Shown one piece after another: positions 28,101 to 36,009 of a stretch of 64,000 nucleotides of DNA. Where the stretch lies: positions 113,564 to 177,563 of the forward strand of contig CALCXM010000074.1 of assembly GCA_937905825.1 (NCBI GenBank). Direction: 5' to 3'. Origin of the DNA: an uncultured bacterium (GTDB taxonomy: Bacteria; Planctomycetota; UBA1135; GCA-002686595). The first letter of the stretch is position 1. Every line of letters begins with the position of its first letter. The position numbers and the translations under genes were made by a program. Under the pieces are notes generated by a model that was given only the letters and a program-made list of their open reading frames with translations, did no database searches and was not told the origin of the DNA.

Positions 28101-28649
28101 CCCGTTGCGTTGGATTTCGAGCCAGAAGTGTTCCTTGCCGAAGAGGTCCCTGTACTGAATGGCCTTCTCTTCCGCTTCGGCTTCCTTGCCCCGCAGGAAC
28201 ATCTGATTCAAGTCACCGGCCAAGCAACCGGACAGGCAGTTCAAGCCTTCCGCGTGTTCCCACAAGAGCTCCGTGTCGATGCGCGGTCGAAAGCTATAGC
28301 CCTCGAGGTAGCTCTTGGTGGCGAGTTGCTTGAGGTTTTGAAAGCCCACCTCGTTGCGCGCGAGCAAGGTCAAATGGTTGTAGCCATTGCCCTTCTTCTT
28401 GCTGTGGGGGAGCTTGCGCGACTTCTGCGCGATGTAGACCTCGCAGCCGATGACCGGAGTGATGTTCTTCGCCGTGGCCTTCTGGTACAGCTCGACCGAA
28501 CCGAACATGTTGCCGTGGTCGGTCAGGGCCAAGGCGCTTTGACCGTCTTCGACGCAAGCCTTGACGAGGTCCCCAATCCGATTGGCACCGTCTAGCAGGC
28601 TGTACTCCGAATGGACGTGAAGGTGAACGAAGTCCGGTGCAGTCGACAT
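25191..28649 (-). CDS. dnaE: DNA polymerase III alpha subunit
   Basis: 1152-residue replicative polymerase of the DnaE1 type. The N-terminal PHP domain starts HLHVHSEYSLLDGANRI and includes LTDHGNMFGSVELY. Catalytic Asp401 and Asp403 sit in PDIDIDF (residues 400-406) and the third Asp553 in KMDYLGLRTLTIL, the same positions as in E. coli. VGPGRGSAAGS is the conserved palm motif. C-terminal OB-fold and tail are present, and no exonuclease domain is fused. It is on the strand opposite to its neighbours except argF', which lies upstream with a 64-nt gap and may share its transcript. Confidence 0.98.
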   Translation of the reverse strand: MSTAPDFVHLHVHSEYSLLDGANRIGDLVKACVEDGQSALALTDHGNMFGSVELYQKATAKNITPVIGCEVYIAQKSRKLPHSKKKGNGYNHLTLLARNEVGFQNLKQLATKSYLEGYSFRPRIDTELLWEHAEGLNCLSGCLAGDLNQMFLRGKEAEAEEKAIQYRDLFGKEHFWLEIQRNGIDDQNTANESMYRLHQRTGIPLVATNDIHYLRHEDCEAQDVLLCINTGAKKADEKRFRFDTKDLFFRTRAEMGHLFRDMPEAVKATMDVAGQTDLKIEFGEYHLPIFDPGTGETEKECFDRLLEEGLAQKYGTVNKEARDRLEYEKRVITELGFVSYFLIVWDLIKWARDNGIPVGPGRGSAAGSMVAYVMDITRVCPLKYGLIFERFLNSARVSMPDIDIDFCKEGRERVMQYTREKYGSEKVAQIATFGTMASRTVVRDVGRVLDIPLKDVDMIAKKIPQGPGAPTLAKSIKQDEDLIELAAREDLKELFKLCLPLEGLARHMSTHAAGVVIADKAIDSYVPLALNGEDIVTQWPAPQLEEMGLLKMDYLGLRTLTILGRGLANIAKIGLTPPDLETIPLDDPKTYALLMSGETQGIFQLESEGMRKLITRIKPDCFEDLIAILALYRPGPLESGMVDMFVARKHGEEEIIYPHESLVGLLKETYGCIVYQEQVMLISSTLANFSLNEADNLRKAMGKKKPEIMQKFSAQFLEGAVSNGCDPGTAQETWDNIIKFGGYGFNKSHSTAYALVTYQTAYLKAHFRACFLAGNMSCEMGDAAKIKELSDDARNSGIDIRFPDIAKSAWEFAVEDTGIRFGLGAIKGTGQKAVEALLAGREKLRKENRELTLHELCSVVTPAEVGKGAMEALIKAGMFDPGGHNRGAVLAGLESAFADGNRAAKDRKSGQTSLFGASPGTDKQESASDGIDDSKAWNKADTLKAEFDVLGFYLSGHPLEERAGLIAMLSSGSTDRIASMGGASDISLAGMIMGLQIMVVKSGRMAGSKMARFRLEDLKGSVNITCFPRTYEEVKDSLIDGSVAVIRGKVEEDSEEPAMILDEVMTLEEALARFQGGLMVNLGPEDKGLLQPLRETIGAHKGKQPLYFQVTGNDGASRRVRADNKFAVAITNDLAVDIHKLLGSGRVHMTRV

Positions 28650-28713
28650 AGGCGAATCAGAGGCAGGGGGCAGAACTCAGGCGGGGGAGGGTCGCGTGCA
28701 AGGCTTGAGCCGA

Positions 28714-29733
28714 TCAGGTGCCGAGCAGCTTGAGCAGCAACGCCTTCTGGGAGTGCAAGCGGTTCTCTGCCTGCTGGTAGATCAAGCTGCTGTTTCCGTC
28801 GAGCACCGCGTCGGGAACTTCCAGGTTGCGCCGCACTGGCATCGCGTGCATCAGTTTTGCGTCCTTGCCCTTTTGCAACAACGCCTCGTCCACCTTCCAG
28901 TCCGTGGTGCGTGAACGCTTGCTGGCGGAGAGGGTTGGGTTCCCGTAATCCTGCAGGGAGGCCCAGGAGCGGGCGTAGACGATGTGCGCGCCATCGGCGG
29001 CCTCGCTCTGATCGTGGGTGGTGCTGATCGAACGCCCGTGGCTTTGCGCCAAGTCTGCGGCCGCGGCCATCACGTCTTCATCGAGTTCGTAGCCGGCGGG
29101 GTGAGCGATGCGAACATCCATGCCCTGGCGCAGGGCTGCGTGCATGAGCGAGTGAACCACCGCTGGGCTTGCCGGGGTGGGGGAGTGCGTCCAACTGATC
29201 GCGAGCTGCTTGCCGCTCAGGTCATTGCCCAGGCTTTCACGCATGGTCATCAAGTCAGCGAGTGCTTGCAGCGGGTGCCACAAAACGCTCTCCATGTTGA
29301 TGACCGGGACCTCCGCGAATTCGGCCCAGGCGCGAATGCGTTCGTCTTTGCGATCTTTGCTCCAGGACTGACCTTCCGCCGCGGGGCGCACGGCGAGGGC
29401 ATCGGCGTAGCGTGAAAGCACGCGCGCTGCGTCCTTAATATGCTCCGGCGCGCGGCCGTCCATGATGACGCCCTCTTGCGCTTCCAACTCCCAAAAGTCC
29501 GAGGACGCGTTGAGGTTGATGGAGTGCCCGCCGAGGCCGTGGACTGCGGACTCGAAGGACATGCGTGTGCGCAAGGACCTTCGGAAGAACAGCAGCCCCA
29601 CGGATCGGCCAGTCAGGCTGGGGGCGGCGCTCACTCGTTTGAGGTCGCTGGCGAGGTTGAGAATGTCCTCCAGGGTGGCGTCGTTGACGTCCTGAAGGGA
29701 GACCAGATTCTGAATCGATTGTGACGAGGACAT
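28714..29733 (-). CDS. argF': N-acetylornithine (or N-succinylornithine) carbamoyltransferase-like
   Basis: 339 residues. Transcarbamylase superfamily: the carbamoyl-phosphate motif is FFRRSLRTRMSFE, with SLRTR instead of STRT, as in acetyl-/succinylornithine carbamoyltransferases. VPVINMES-LWHPLQALADL, ISWTHSPTPASPAVVHS and LMHAMPVRRNLEVPDAVLD match the Xanthomonas-type enzyme closely. The end AENRLHSQKALLLKLLG is also shared. It would act in arginine synthesis via acetylated or succinylated intermediates; which acyl group cannot be decided here. The ATG at 29733 is preferred; a longer frame crosses the tRNA-Arg gene on the other strand. Confidence 0.85.
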   Translation of the reverse strand: MSSSQSIQNLVSLQDVNDATLEDILNLASDLKRVSAAPSLTGRSVGLLFFRRSLRTRMSFESAVHGLGGHSINLNASSDFWELEAQEGVIMDGRAPEHIKDAARVLSRYADALAVRPAAEGQSWSKDRKDERIRAWAEFAEVPVINMESVLWHPLQALADLMTMRESLGNDLSGKQLAISWTHSPTPASPAVVHSLMHAALRQGMDVRIAHPAGYELDEDVMAAAADLAQSHGRSISTTHDQSEAADGAHIVYARSWASLQDYGNPTLSASKRSRTTDWKVDEALLQKGKDAKLMHAMPVRRNLEVPDAVLDGNSSLIYQQAENRLHSQKALLLKLLGT

Positions 29734-29919
29734 GGACCCAACTTTAAACTTTGCGAGCCCCGGATCCACGGCGCAAACAGGCGAGCTGTGCCGAATCCCG
29801 CCTTGAGGACGCAAGCTCCTGTCTCGCGCGGGGTAGGGGGCAAAGGGCCCGTTGACAACGGCACCCTCCGGGAGATTTGGGGGGATGCAGGAACTTCTCA
29901 ATCGTTCTAGGAGGCGCGC

Positions 29920-29948
29920 TTGACAGGTCCCAGTCGGAGGGCTACAAC
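29920..29948 (+). promoter_or_regulatory. promoter for tRNA-Arg
   Basis: Perfect -35 TTGACA (29920-29925), 17-nt spacer, -10 TACAAC (29943-29948), with the tRNA 5' end 13 nt later. Strong sequence match in the right place. Confidence 0.65.
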
Positions 29949-29961
29949 CTCCCCCCCAAAC

Positions 29962-30038
29962 GCACCCGTGGCTCAACTGGATAGAGCACCTGACTACGGA
30001 TCAGGAGGTTACAGGTTCGAATCCTGTCGGGTGTACCA
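29962..30038 (+). tRNA. tRNA-Arg (ACG)
   Basis: 77-nt cloverleaf with encoded CCA. Acceptor GCACCCG / CGGGTGT, D-arm containing GGATAGAGC, anticodon stem CCTGA / TCAGG with loop CTACGGA (anticodon ACG), T-arm ACAGG-TTCGAAT-CCTGT. A34 is expected to be deaminated to inosine by TadA, which is encoded 240 nt downstream. Confidence 0.97.
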
Positions 30039-30277
30039 CTTACATGTCAGGGCGCTGCCCGGTCAACTTCCGGGGGTTACGAAGACGTCCCACCGACCCT
30101 TGTCGGCCGTTGGACGATCGCCGCACCCCTGAATGAATGGCTCGGCCCCCGCTCGGACCCGCTCTCTGAAGTTCCGACTGATTCAGCCCTGCCACATCGC
30201 CTGGTCCTGCCACTCGGGCGACCGGGAACGATCGATCCCGGCGATCCGCAACCCCTGTTCGATGGACACTCTCGTCG

Positions 30278-30754
30278 ATGGACACCCACGCTGACGACTC
30301 CCTCGACCGGCGCTTCATGCAAGAAGCCCTGGCGCAGGCGGCTCTCGCCCGTGACTTGGACGAGGTCCCCGTTGGAGCCGTCATCGTTCTCGATGGTGAG
30401 ATCATCGGCCGCGGCCACAATCAGGTTCGATCGCGCATCGACCCCTGTGCCCACGCTGAGATCCTGGCGATTCGCGACGCTGCCCAACGAATGGGAGTGG
30501 GGCGCTTGCCGGGTGCGGTTTGCTACACCACCTTGGAGCCTTGCTTCATGTGCGCGGGAGCCCTTTCCCACGCTCGCATGTCGAGGGTCGTCTGGGGAGC
30601 CCGGGACCCCAAGTTCGGGGCCTGCGTTTCTTTGGGAAATGTCCTCACGGACGAGCGACTGAATCACCGAGCTACAATCACGGAAGGAGTCCTCGCTGCG
30701 GAAGCGGCCGAGATCCTTCAACTGTTCTTTCGAAGCAAACGAAGCGGGAGCTAA
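30278..30754 (+). CDS. tadA: tRNA-specific adenosine deaminase
   Basis: 158-residue zinc deaminase converting A34 of tRNA-Arg(ACG) to inosine. The zinc/catalytic residues are His59 and Glu61 in CAHAEILAIRDAA and Cys89/Cys92 in LEPCFMCAGAL. VPVGAVIVLDGEIIGRGHNQ is the typical N-terminal strand. The start ATG at 30278 gives a normal length. Its likely tRNA substrate is the immediately upstream gene. A 239-nt gap separates them without a gene. Confidence 0.95.
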   Translation: MDTHADDSLDRRFMQEALAQAALARDLDEVPVGAVIVLDGEIIGRGHNQVRSRIDPCAHAEILAIRDAAQRMGVGRLPGAVCYTTLEPCFMCAGALSHARMSRVVWGARDPKFGACVSLGNVLTDERLNHRATITEGVLAAEAAEILQLFFRSKRSGS

Positions 30755-30887
30755 TCCCGCACTAGCAAACTGCGCCATGGCGACTTGCCCTGACGCGACG
30801 CACCAAATCCTGATTCGGTAGGCCGCCTTGATTGCCCAGCAATTGAGCGCCGCCAAGATCGGGGGGTGGGCGTCGATCCCGGATCAC

Positions 30888-30977
30888 GGAGAGGTGCCAG
30901 AGCGGCTGAATGGACTGGTTTCGAAAACCAGCGTGTAGGCAACTGCACCGGGGGTTCAAATCCCCCCCTCTCCGCCA
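30888..30977 (+). tRNA. tRNA-Ser (CGA)
   Basis: 90-nt class II tRNA with a long variable arm and encoded CCA. Acceptor GGAGAGG / CCTCTCC, anticodon loop TTCGAAA between CTGGT and ACCAG, so the anticodon is CGA. T-arm GGGGG-TTCAAAT-CCCCC. No clear promoter of its own; it may be read from tadA. Confidence 0.96.
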
Positions 30978-31073
30978 TGTCCGGGATGCGCTGCGCAGCC
31001 AGGAAATTCGGCGCCGGGCGCCGACGCAGAACCAGAACCGGAGCGCGTGCTCTCAGGGTCAGGGGCTGTGGCG

Positions 31074-31158
31074 GGGCGTTTTCGATTTCGGCGGCTGGAC
31101 CAGAAGGCTATTTTTGGCATCTCCTTCGGAGATCGCTAGCAGGGCGTTTTCGGTTTCG
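31074..31158 (+). repeat. 17-nt direct repeat between the tRNA-Ser genes
   Basis: GGGCGTTTTCGATTTCG at 31074-31090 recurs with one change at 31142-31158. Between them lies a UUCG hairpin (ATCTCC-TTCG-GGAGAT). Role unknown. Confidence 0.6.
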
Positions 31159-31203
31159 CTGGGTGATTCGGCACCACTCGGAGGCTTCGAGTAATTAGTA
31201 AAT

Positions 31204-31292
31204 GGAGAGATGTCTGAGTGGCTTAAGGTACTCGCTTGGAAAGCGGGTGTGTCGTAATGGCACCGGGGGTTCAAATCCCCCTCTCTCCGCCA
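31204..31292 (+). tRNA. tRNA-Ser (GGA)
   Basis: 89-nt class II tRNA with encoded CCA. Acceptor GGAGAGA / TCTCTCC, anticodon loop TTGGAAA between CTCGC and GCGGG, anticodon GGA. The T-arm and long arm resemble the upstream tRNA-Ser(CGA), suggesting duplication. Confidence 0.96.
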
Positions 31293-31399
31293 TACAACGC
31301 TGGGGGCCGATGGGCTATCCTGGAAGTGCCCGACGGCGGGTGCGGCTCGCTGAGGAGACGAGGCTGAGCGGACAACTAGAACTTGGGGATGCACCCCGC

Positions 31400-31533
31400 T
31401 GACAAGCTCGGCGATGGGTTCGGTCCCCTGCGATGGATCGGGTACGAACCGGGTCAGGCCGGGAACGGAGCAGCCCTAAGGACAACGATTCATGTGCGGG
31501 GTGCCCGGGCCCTTCGGCGAGCTTGTTTTTTTT
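31400..31533 (+). ncRNA. ffs: signal recognition particle RNA (4.5S-type)
   Basis: The domain IV core GGGTCAGG-CCG-GGAA-CGG-AGCAGCCC (about 31450-31476) has the GGAA tetraloop and the asymmetric loop that binds Ffh. A long helix extends to both sides: ACAAGCTCG (31402-31410) pairs with CGAGCTTGT (31518-31526), followed inward by GGGTTCGG / CCGGGCCC and CCCC / GGGG. The closing helix is followed by eight Ts, so the 3' end is probably an intrinsic terminator. No Alu domain is recognised. An alternative pairing GCACCCCGC (31391-31399) with GCGGGGTGC (31496-31504) is mutually exclusive with the long helix. The 5' end is not exact. Confidence 0.85.
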
Positions 31534-31644
31534 GTGCGTGAAGCGCGCGCGAGAGCTTCTCCGTGCGGGATTCTGCGTACGGTGCCGCGTGGATCCTAGG
31601 GTCCTGGATAGTGCCTGCGGGGACGGCGCGGTAGACTGCAGTCC

Positions 31645-33342
31645 ATGTCCTATCTCGTACTAGCGCGAAAGTACCGGCCGCAGACCTTCACGGAAGTGAC
31701 CGGCCAAGAAGTGGTGACCCGGACCCTTCAGGGGGCGATCCAAGAAGAGCGCATCGGGCACGCCTACCTGCTCTGTGGCCCGCGCGGAACGGGCAAGACG
31801 ACCACGGCCAGGTTGTTCGCCAAGGCGCTCAACTGCGAACAGGGGCCCACGCTCAATCCTTGCGGAGTTTGCAACCGTTGCCAAGCGGCGGAAGCTGGCA
31901 CGGAGACGGACTTGATCGAGATCGACGGCGCAACGCACACAGGCGTCGACAACGTGCGCGAGCTGCGCAGCCAAGCGGCCTACGCGCCCCTCAAGGCGCG
32001 CTTCAAAATCTACATCATCGACGAGGTTCACATGCTTTCGAAGGGCGCATTCAACGCGCTCTTGAAAACCTTGGAGGAGCCGCCGGCCCATGTGAAGTTC
32101 CTCTTCGCAACCACCGAGCCCCACAAGCTGCCGGACACGATTCTGTCCCGCTGCCAGATTCTGAGGCTCTCGGCCCTCAGCGAAGCGGACATCGAAAAGC
32201 GTCTGGACGAGGTCTTCCAACTCGAAGGAGTTCAGGCGCAAGCCGGTGTGACGGCGGCCATCGCCCGACGTTCCCGTGGCGGGATGCGGGACGCGCTCTC
32301 CCTGGCGGATCAACTGTTGGCCTTGGTCGGAGACCAGCCGACCGTGGAAGACACAAAGCGCCTCGCAGGAGGCGCGGATCGTGGTGGCATCGAACGTTTG
32401 GTGGCAGCCATCGTGGAAAGCGATCGCGGCGCCTTGCTGTCCGAAGTTGCCAGCGCCCAAGGTGGCGAGCGCGAACTAGCGGACGCCGTCATGACTTACT
32501 TGCGCGGTTGCTTGCTGTGCGCGCATTGCGGCCACGACAACCCACTGATCGATGCGCCCGCGGAGTCCCGCGCGGGCATGGCGCAGATCGCTCAACGCTT
32601 GGGTGGTGATCGCATCGAGTTGATGCTCGAGGACCTCATGCACGCTAGAGATCAGATGCGTCTGCTTCCGGGCCAAGCTCCTTTGATCCTGGAACTGGCC
32701 CTGCTGCAATTGGCGCGACCGGCGGCCGGGCTCTCCATGGCAGATGTGGTGCAGCGTCTCTTGCAGCTAGAGCAGCGCTTGGCCGCGGGCGGCGCAGCCC
32801 CTGTGCAAACAGCGGCGCCCATGCAATCCGCTGCTCCGCCAGGGGCACGCTCGGAGGGTCAAGTCACCTTGCAACCGGCCCGCGCTTCCCAGCCTGCCCC
32901 GGCCCCGCAACGGACGAGCGCCGCGCCCCAGGCCAGCCCTTCGCGGCCTTCCGCACAACCCGCTGCCCCCGAGGCCACCCGCCGTCGCCAACAGCCCCAG
33001 TTCGCTGGCGCCGTGCGTTCGAGCAAGGGCGAGGCCTGGAAGCGATTTGTCGAGGAACTGACGGACAAGGCGCCGTCCCTTGGCCAGATCTTTGGCTCCC
33101 ATGGAAAACTGTTGGAGCTCGCCGACGGCCGGGCGATCGTGCGCTTCGCGAAGTTGCGTCAAGCGGACCAGCCCTTGATCCACGATGCGCGCAATCAAAA
33201 ATTGTGCTCGCGGGTCTTCTCGGACCTGATGGGCGAAGCGGTCGAGGTCAGGCTCGAAGACGGCTCCCAGATCAGTCCCGGGGAAAGCGACTCATTCACC
33301 CGCCAAGTCCGCGAGACCTTTGACGGTCGCATCGAGGATTGA
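31645..33342 (+). CDS. dnaX: DNA polymerase III tau/gamma subunit
   Basis: 565-residue clamp-loader ATPase. Walker A GPRGTGKT is at residues 45-52, zinc ligands Cys64, Cys73, Cys76 and Cys79, Walker B IYIIDEVHML, and the SRC motif SRCQILRLS follows. A proline/alanine/glutamine-rich linker (about 395-445) joins a C-terminal tau-like domain. No A-rich slippery site was found, so a gamma form by frameshift is not indicated. The order SRP RNA-dnaX-ybaB-recR is widespread. Confidence 0.97.
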   Translation: MSYLVLARKYRPQTFTEVTGQEVVTRTLQGAIQEERIGHAYLLCGPRGTGKTTTARLFAKALNCEQGPTLNPCGVCNRCQAAEAGTETDLIEIDGATHTGVDNVRELRSQAAYAPLKARFKIYIIDEVHMLSKGAFNALLKTLEEPPAHVKFLFATTEPHKLPDTILSRCQILRLSALSEADIEKRLDEVFQLEGVQAQAGVTAAIARRSRGGMRDALSLADQLLALVGDQPTVEDTKRLAGGADRGGIERLVAAIVESDRGALLSEVASAQGGERELADAVMTYLRGCLLCAHCGHDNPLIDAPAESRAGMAQIAQRLGGDRIELMLEDLMHARDQMRLLPGQAPLILELALLQLARPAAGLSMADVVQRLLQLEQRLAAGGAAPVQTAAPMQSAAPPGARSEGQVTLQPARASQPAPAPQRTSAAPQASPSRPSAQPAAPEATRRRQQPQFAGAVRSSKGEAWKRFVEELTDKAPSLGQIFGSHGKLLELADGRAIVRFAKLRQADQPLIHDARNQKLCSRVFSDLMGEAVEVRLEDGSQISPGESDSFTRQVRETFDGRIED

Positions 33343-33376
33343 AGCACTCCTTCACCAACACCATCACCTTTCATTC

Positions 33377-33697
33377 ATGAGTGGATCATTCGGAGACATG
33401 GGCAACCTGCTCAAGCAGGCGCAAGAGATGCAGCGGCAGCTGGACTTGGCCCGTGAGGCATTGAAGTCCGAGATCGTTGTCGGAACCGGCGGCGGCGGCG
33501 TCGTGCGCGTGGAGGTCAATGGGGAGGGGGAGGTGCTCGCCATCAACCTGGACGACAACGTTGCGTCGGGTGAGAAGAGTATGTTGGAGGACTTGATCCT
33601 GGCCGCCCTGCGCGACGGCATCGGCCAAGCCCAAAGGTTGCGCAAGGAACGCCTGGGCAAAGTGACCGGCGGCCTGAACCTGCCCGGAACGTTTTAG
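33377..33697 (+). CDS. ybaB: YbaB/EbfC nucleoid-associated protein
   Basis: 106-residue YbaB family protein, a small DNA-binding dimer. MGNLLKQAQEMQRQLDLARE is the N-terminal helix; GGGVVRVEVNGEGEVLAINLDD and LEDLILAALRDGIGQAQ complete the fold. The ATG at 33377 gives the family length; the longer frame overlaps dnaX. It sits between dnaX and recR as usual, with a 15-nt gap to recR. Confidence 0.95.
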   Translation: MSGSFGDMGNLLKQAQEMQRQLDLAREALKSEIVVGTGGGGVVRVEVNGEGEVLAINLDDNVASGEKSMLEDLILAALRDGIGQAQRLRKERLGKVTGGLNLPGTF

Positions 33698-33712
33698 CGG
33701 CAAGCACCGCCA

Positions 33713-34336
33713 ATGGCCTATCCCGAACCACTCGCCCAACTGATCGAGGCCTTCGAGCGCTTTCCTGGTGTGGGGCGGGTGACCGCCGAGCGCCTGGCGT
33801 TTCACCTCTTGAGGGACGCGTCCGGGAGCAAGCTCGCGCGCATCATTGACCGGGCCCTCGCGGAAACGCGGCGCTGTTCCTCCTGCGCCAACATCACCGC
33901 CCAAGACCCCTGCAAGATCTGCTCGGATCCAGCCCGCGATGGAAGCTTGATCGCTGTTGTTGAAGAGCCTCGACACGTGGAAGCGCTGGAGCGCGCGGGG
34001 GTTTTCATCGGCCACTACCACGTGTTGATGGGATCCCTGAATCCGGCGGAAGGAACCGAACTCGGCCATCTGGCCCTCGGGCACCTGGTGGACAGGGTGC
34101 GCGCCGGTGGAATCCGCGAGGTGATTCTCGCGACCGACCCCGACTCGGAGGGCGAGGCCACGGCCCTGGCCGTGGTGGAAGCCATCGAAAGCGCCTTGGG
34201 GGACGAGCGGCCCACCCTCAGCCGGCTGGCCCGCGGAGTTCCAGCGGGCAGCGCCTTGGAGTACCTGCACAAGGGCATCCTCGAGGATGCCCTTGAGGGC
34301 CGGCGCGCAATCGGCAAGCGAATGAAAGAGCACTAG
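33713..34336 (+). CDS. recR: Recombination protein RecR
   Basis: 207-residue RecR of the RecFOR gap-repair pathway. N-terminal helix-hairpin-helix LIEAFERFPGVGRVTAERLAFH, a C4 zinc finger (Cys55, Cys58, Cys67, Cys70) and a Toprim domain (VVEEPRHVEALERAG, then ATDPDSEGEATA) appear in order. Length is typical. Confidence 0.97.
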   Translation: MAYPEPLAQLIEAFERFPGVGRVTAERLAFHLLRDASGSKLARIIDRALAETRRCSSCANITAQDPCKICSDPARDGSLIAVVEEPRHVEALERAGVFIGHYHVLMGSLNPAEGTELGHLALGHLVDRVRAGGIREVILATDPDSEGEATALAVVEAIESALGDERPTLSRLARGVPAGSALEYLHKGILEDALEGRRAIGKRMKEH

Positions 34337-34455
34337 CCGGATGGGGTGAGAAGGAGGCCCTAGGGGCCCCATCCCAGCCCTCGACCCAGCGATGATTCGC
34401 CCGGGGCCTGGCCCCTCAACTGGACCCTCCTGTCGGTCGATAGCCGTGCTAGATC

Positions 34456-35793
34456 ATGGCTTCCAACCGTCCATCCATGGGCCTCCACGCCCGCGCCGAA
34501 CAGCAACTCCTGCTGCAGCCCAAGCTGCTGCAGTCCATCGAGGTGTTGCAGATTCCGGCTCAGGACCTCGAGGCCTACTTGGCCGAAGCCGCCGAAGCGA
34601 ACGAAGCCTTGGTGGTGGAGCCCGTGCGCGGCGAGGCAGGTCCTGGCCGCGTCGATTGGGAGGCCAGCGACCGCCATGCTGAGATGATGAACAACCAGCC
34701 GGACCGCGACCGCGGCCTGGCGGAAACCATCGGAGAGCAGCTGAGTCTTCTGGACTTGGACGAAGAGAGCTTGGCTTGGATGCGGTTTCTGATCACCTGC
34801 CTGGACGAGAATGGATACCTTTCCGCGTGCGATGAAGAGCTGTTGGCCCTGGCTCAAGGGGAGGGCATGAACGATGACCCCAAGGCACTCGGACTCGCCA
34901 TCGGTCGACTGCAACGGCTCGAGCCCCGCGGCATCGGAGGGCGCGACATGGTCGAGGCCCTCTTGTTGCAGCTCGAAGAAAATGCGCCGGACTACCTATT
35001 GCTCTGTCGGCTGCTCGAGGAATTCCTCGCTGACATTGCGTCCAATCGTTTGCCTGCCGTGGCTCGCGCCATGGGCATCGAACTGGACGAGTTGGGCGGG
35101 CTACTCAATCAACTGCGTTTCCTGGAGCCGAGGCCCGGGGCAGAACTCATCGCGAGCAGCCAACCGGGCATTCGCCCCGATGTGGTGGCCGACCGTGACG
35201 AGGATGGAACCTGGCAGGTGCGGGTCGAGTGGGGCGCGCTGCCGGCTGTCTCGATCGACGAGGGCATCGCTGGCTTGGCGCGTACCAAGGGCACTCCCGC
35301 TGAGGTCAAGGACTGGGCCCGTGATCGGGTCGAGCGCGCTCGCTGGATCGTGGACGCGGTGGCGCAGCGCGGAGAAACTCTGCAGCGCGTGGCCCGTGAA
35401 GTGTTCGCAAGGCAGATCGCCTTCCTGGAGTCAGGACCTGGCAACTTGTTGCCGCTCTCGATGACGGAGCTCGCAGAAATCCTGGAGGTGCACCTCTCAA
35501 CGGTCAGCCGAACGGTGAGCGGCAAATACGTCCAATGCCCCTGGGGCATTTTTCCCCTGCGCTACTTCTTTCAACAAGCGACTGGGGCGGAAGGGGCTCC
35601 CGCGCGGGAGGACCTCTCCAGCATCGTACGTTCCATCTTCGTGGGGGAGGACCCCAGGGAACCCCTTTCCGATGACGAGGTCGCTGAGGAGCTTGGACGC
35701 CGAGGGCACAAGGTCGCACGCCGAACCGTGGCCAAGTTCCGCGGCCAACTGGGAATCTTGAGTTCCTACAAGCGGCGCAAGTTCACCTCCTGA
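34456..35793 (+). CDS. rpoN: RNA polymerase sigma-54 factor
   Basis: 445 residues. Region I is glutamine/leucine-rich (QQLLLQPKLLQSIEVLQIP). The core-binding region is followed by the DNA-binding helix-turn-helix LTMTELAEILEVHLSTVSR-like SMTELAEILEVHLSTVSRTV and VQCPWGIFPLRYFF. The RpoN box is ARRTVAKFRG at residues 421-430, with Phe-Arg-Gly in place of Tyr-Arg-Glu. The acidic region II is short. Sigma-54 needs enhancer-binding activators, none of which is in this window. Confidence 0.96.
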   Translation: MASNRPSMGLHARAEQQLLLQPKLLQSIEVLQIPAQDLEAYLAEAAEANEALVVEPVRGEAGPGRVDWEASDRHAEMMNNQPDRDRGLAETIGEQLSLLDLDEESLAWMRFLITCLDENGYLSACDEELLALAQGEGMNDDPKALGLAIGRLQRLEPRGIGGRDMVEALLLQLEENAPDYLLLCRLLEEFLADIASNRLPAVARAMGIELDELGGLLNQLRFLEPRPGAELIASSQPGIRPDVVADRDEDGTWQVRVEWGALPAVSIDEGIAGLARTKGTPAEVKDWARDRVERARWIVDAVAQRGETLQRVAREVFARQIAFLESGPGNLLPLSMTELAEILEVHLSTVSRTVSGKYVQCPWGIFPLRYFFQQATGAEGAPAREDLSSIVRSIFVGEDPREPLSDDEVAEELGRRGHKVARRTVAKFRGQLGILSSYKRRKFTS

Positions 35794-36009
35794 TCGACCC
35801 GGTCTTGCGGACCGACTGCACACCAGACGGTCCGGGGAAGCCCCCGGCGGCATCCTCTGGCCTGGTCTGTCACGAGAGTTGTCCGTGACCGAAGCAGAGC
35901 GCCGCAGACTCGCTTGAACTCCTCAGAACATCGCCCCGAATCAGCTCATTGAAGGCATATTCAGGGCGATTCGCAAAGCAGGCCGGCAGCATCGGGGTAG
36001 ACTTCCGCG

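Noticed and set aside
27036..28595. 519-codon + strand frame inside dnaE
   Set aside because: Antisense shadow of dnaE, which has all catalytic residues.
29734..29976. N-terminal extension of the carbamoyltransferase
   Set aside because: It would run antisense through the tRNA-Arg gene and its promoter; the family starts at ATG 29733.
31645..33342. Programmed frameshift for a gamma form in dnaX
   Set aside because: No A-rich slippery heptamer followed by a stem was found.
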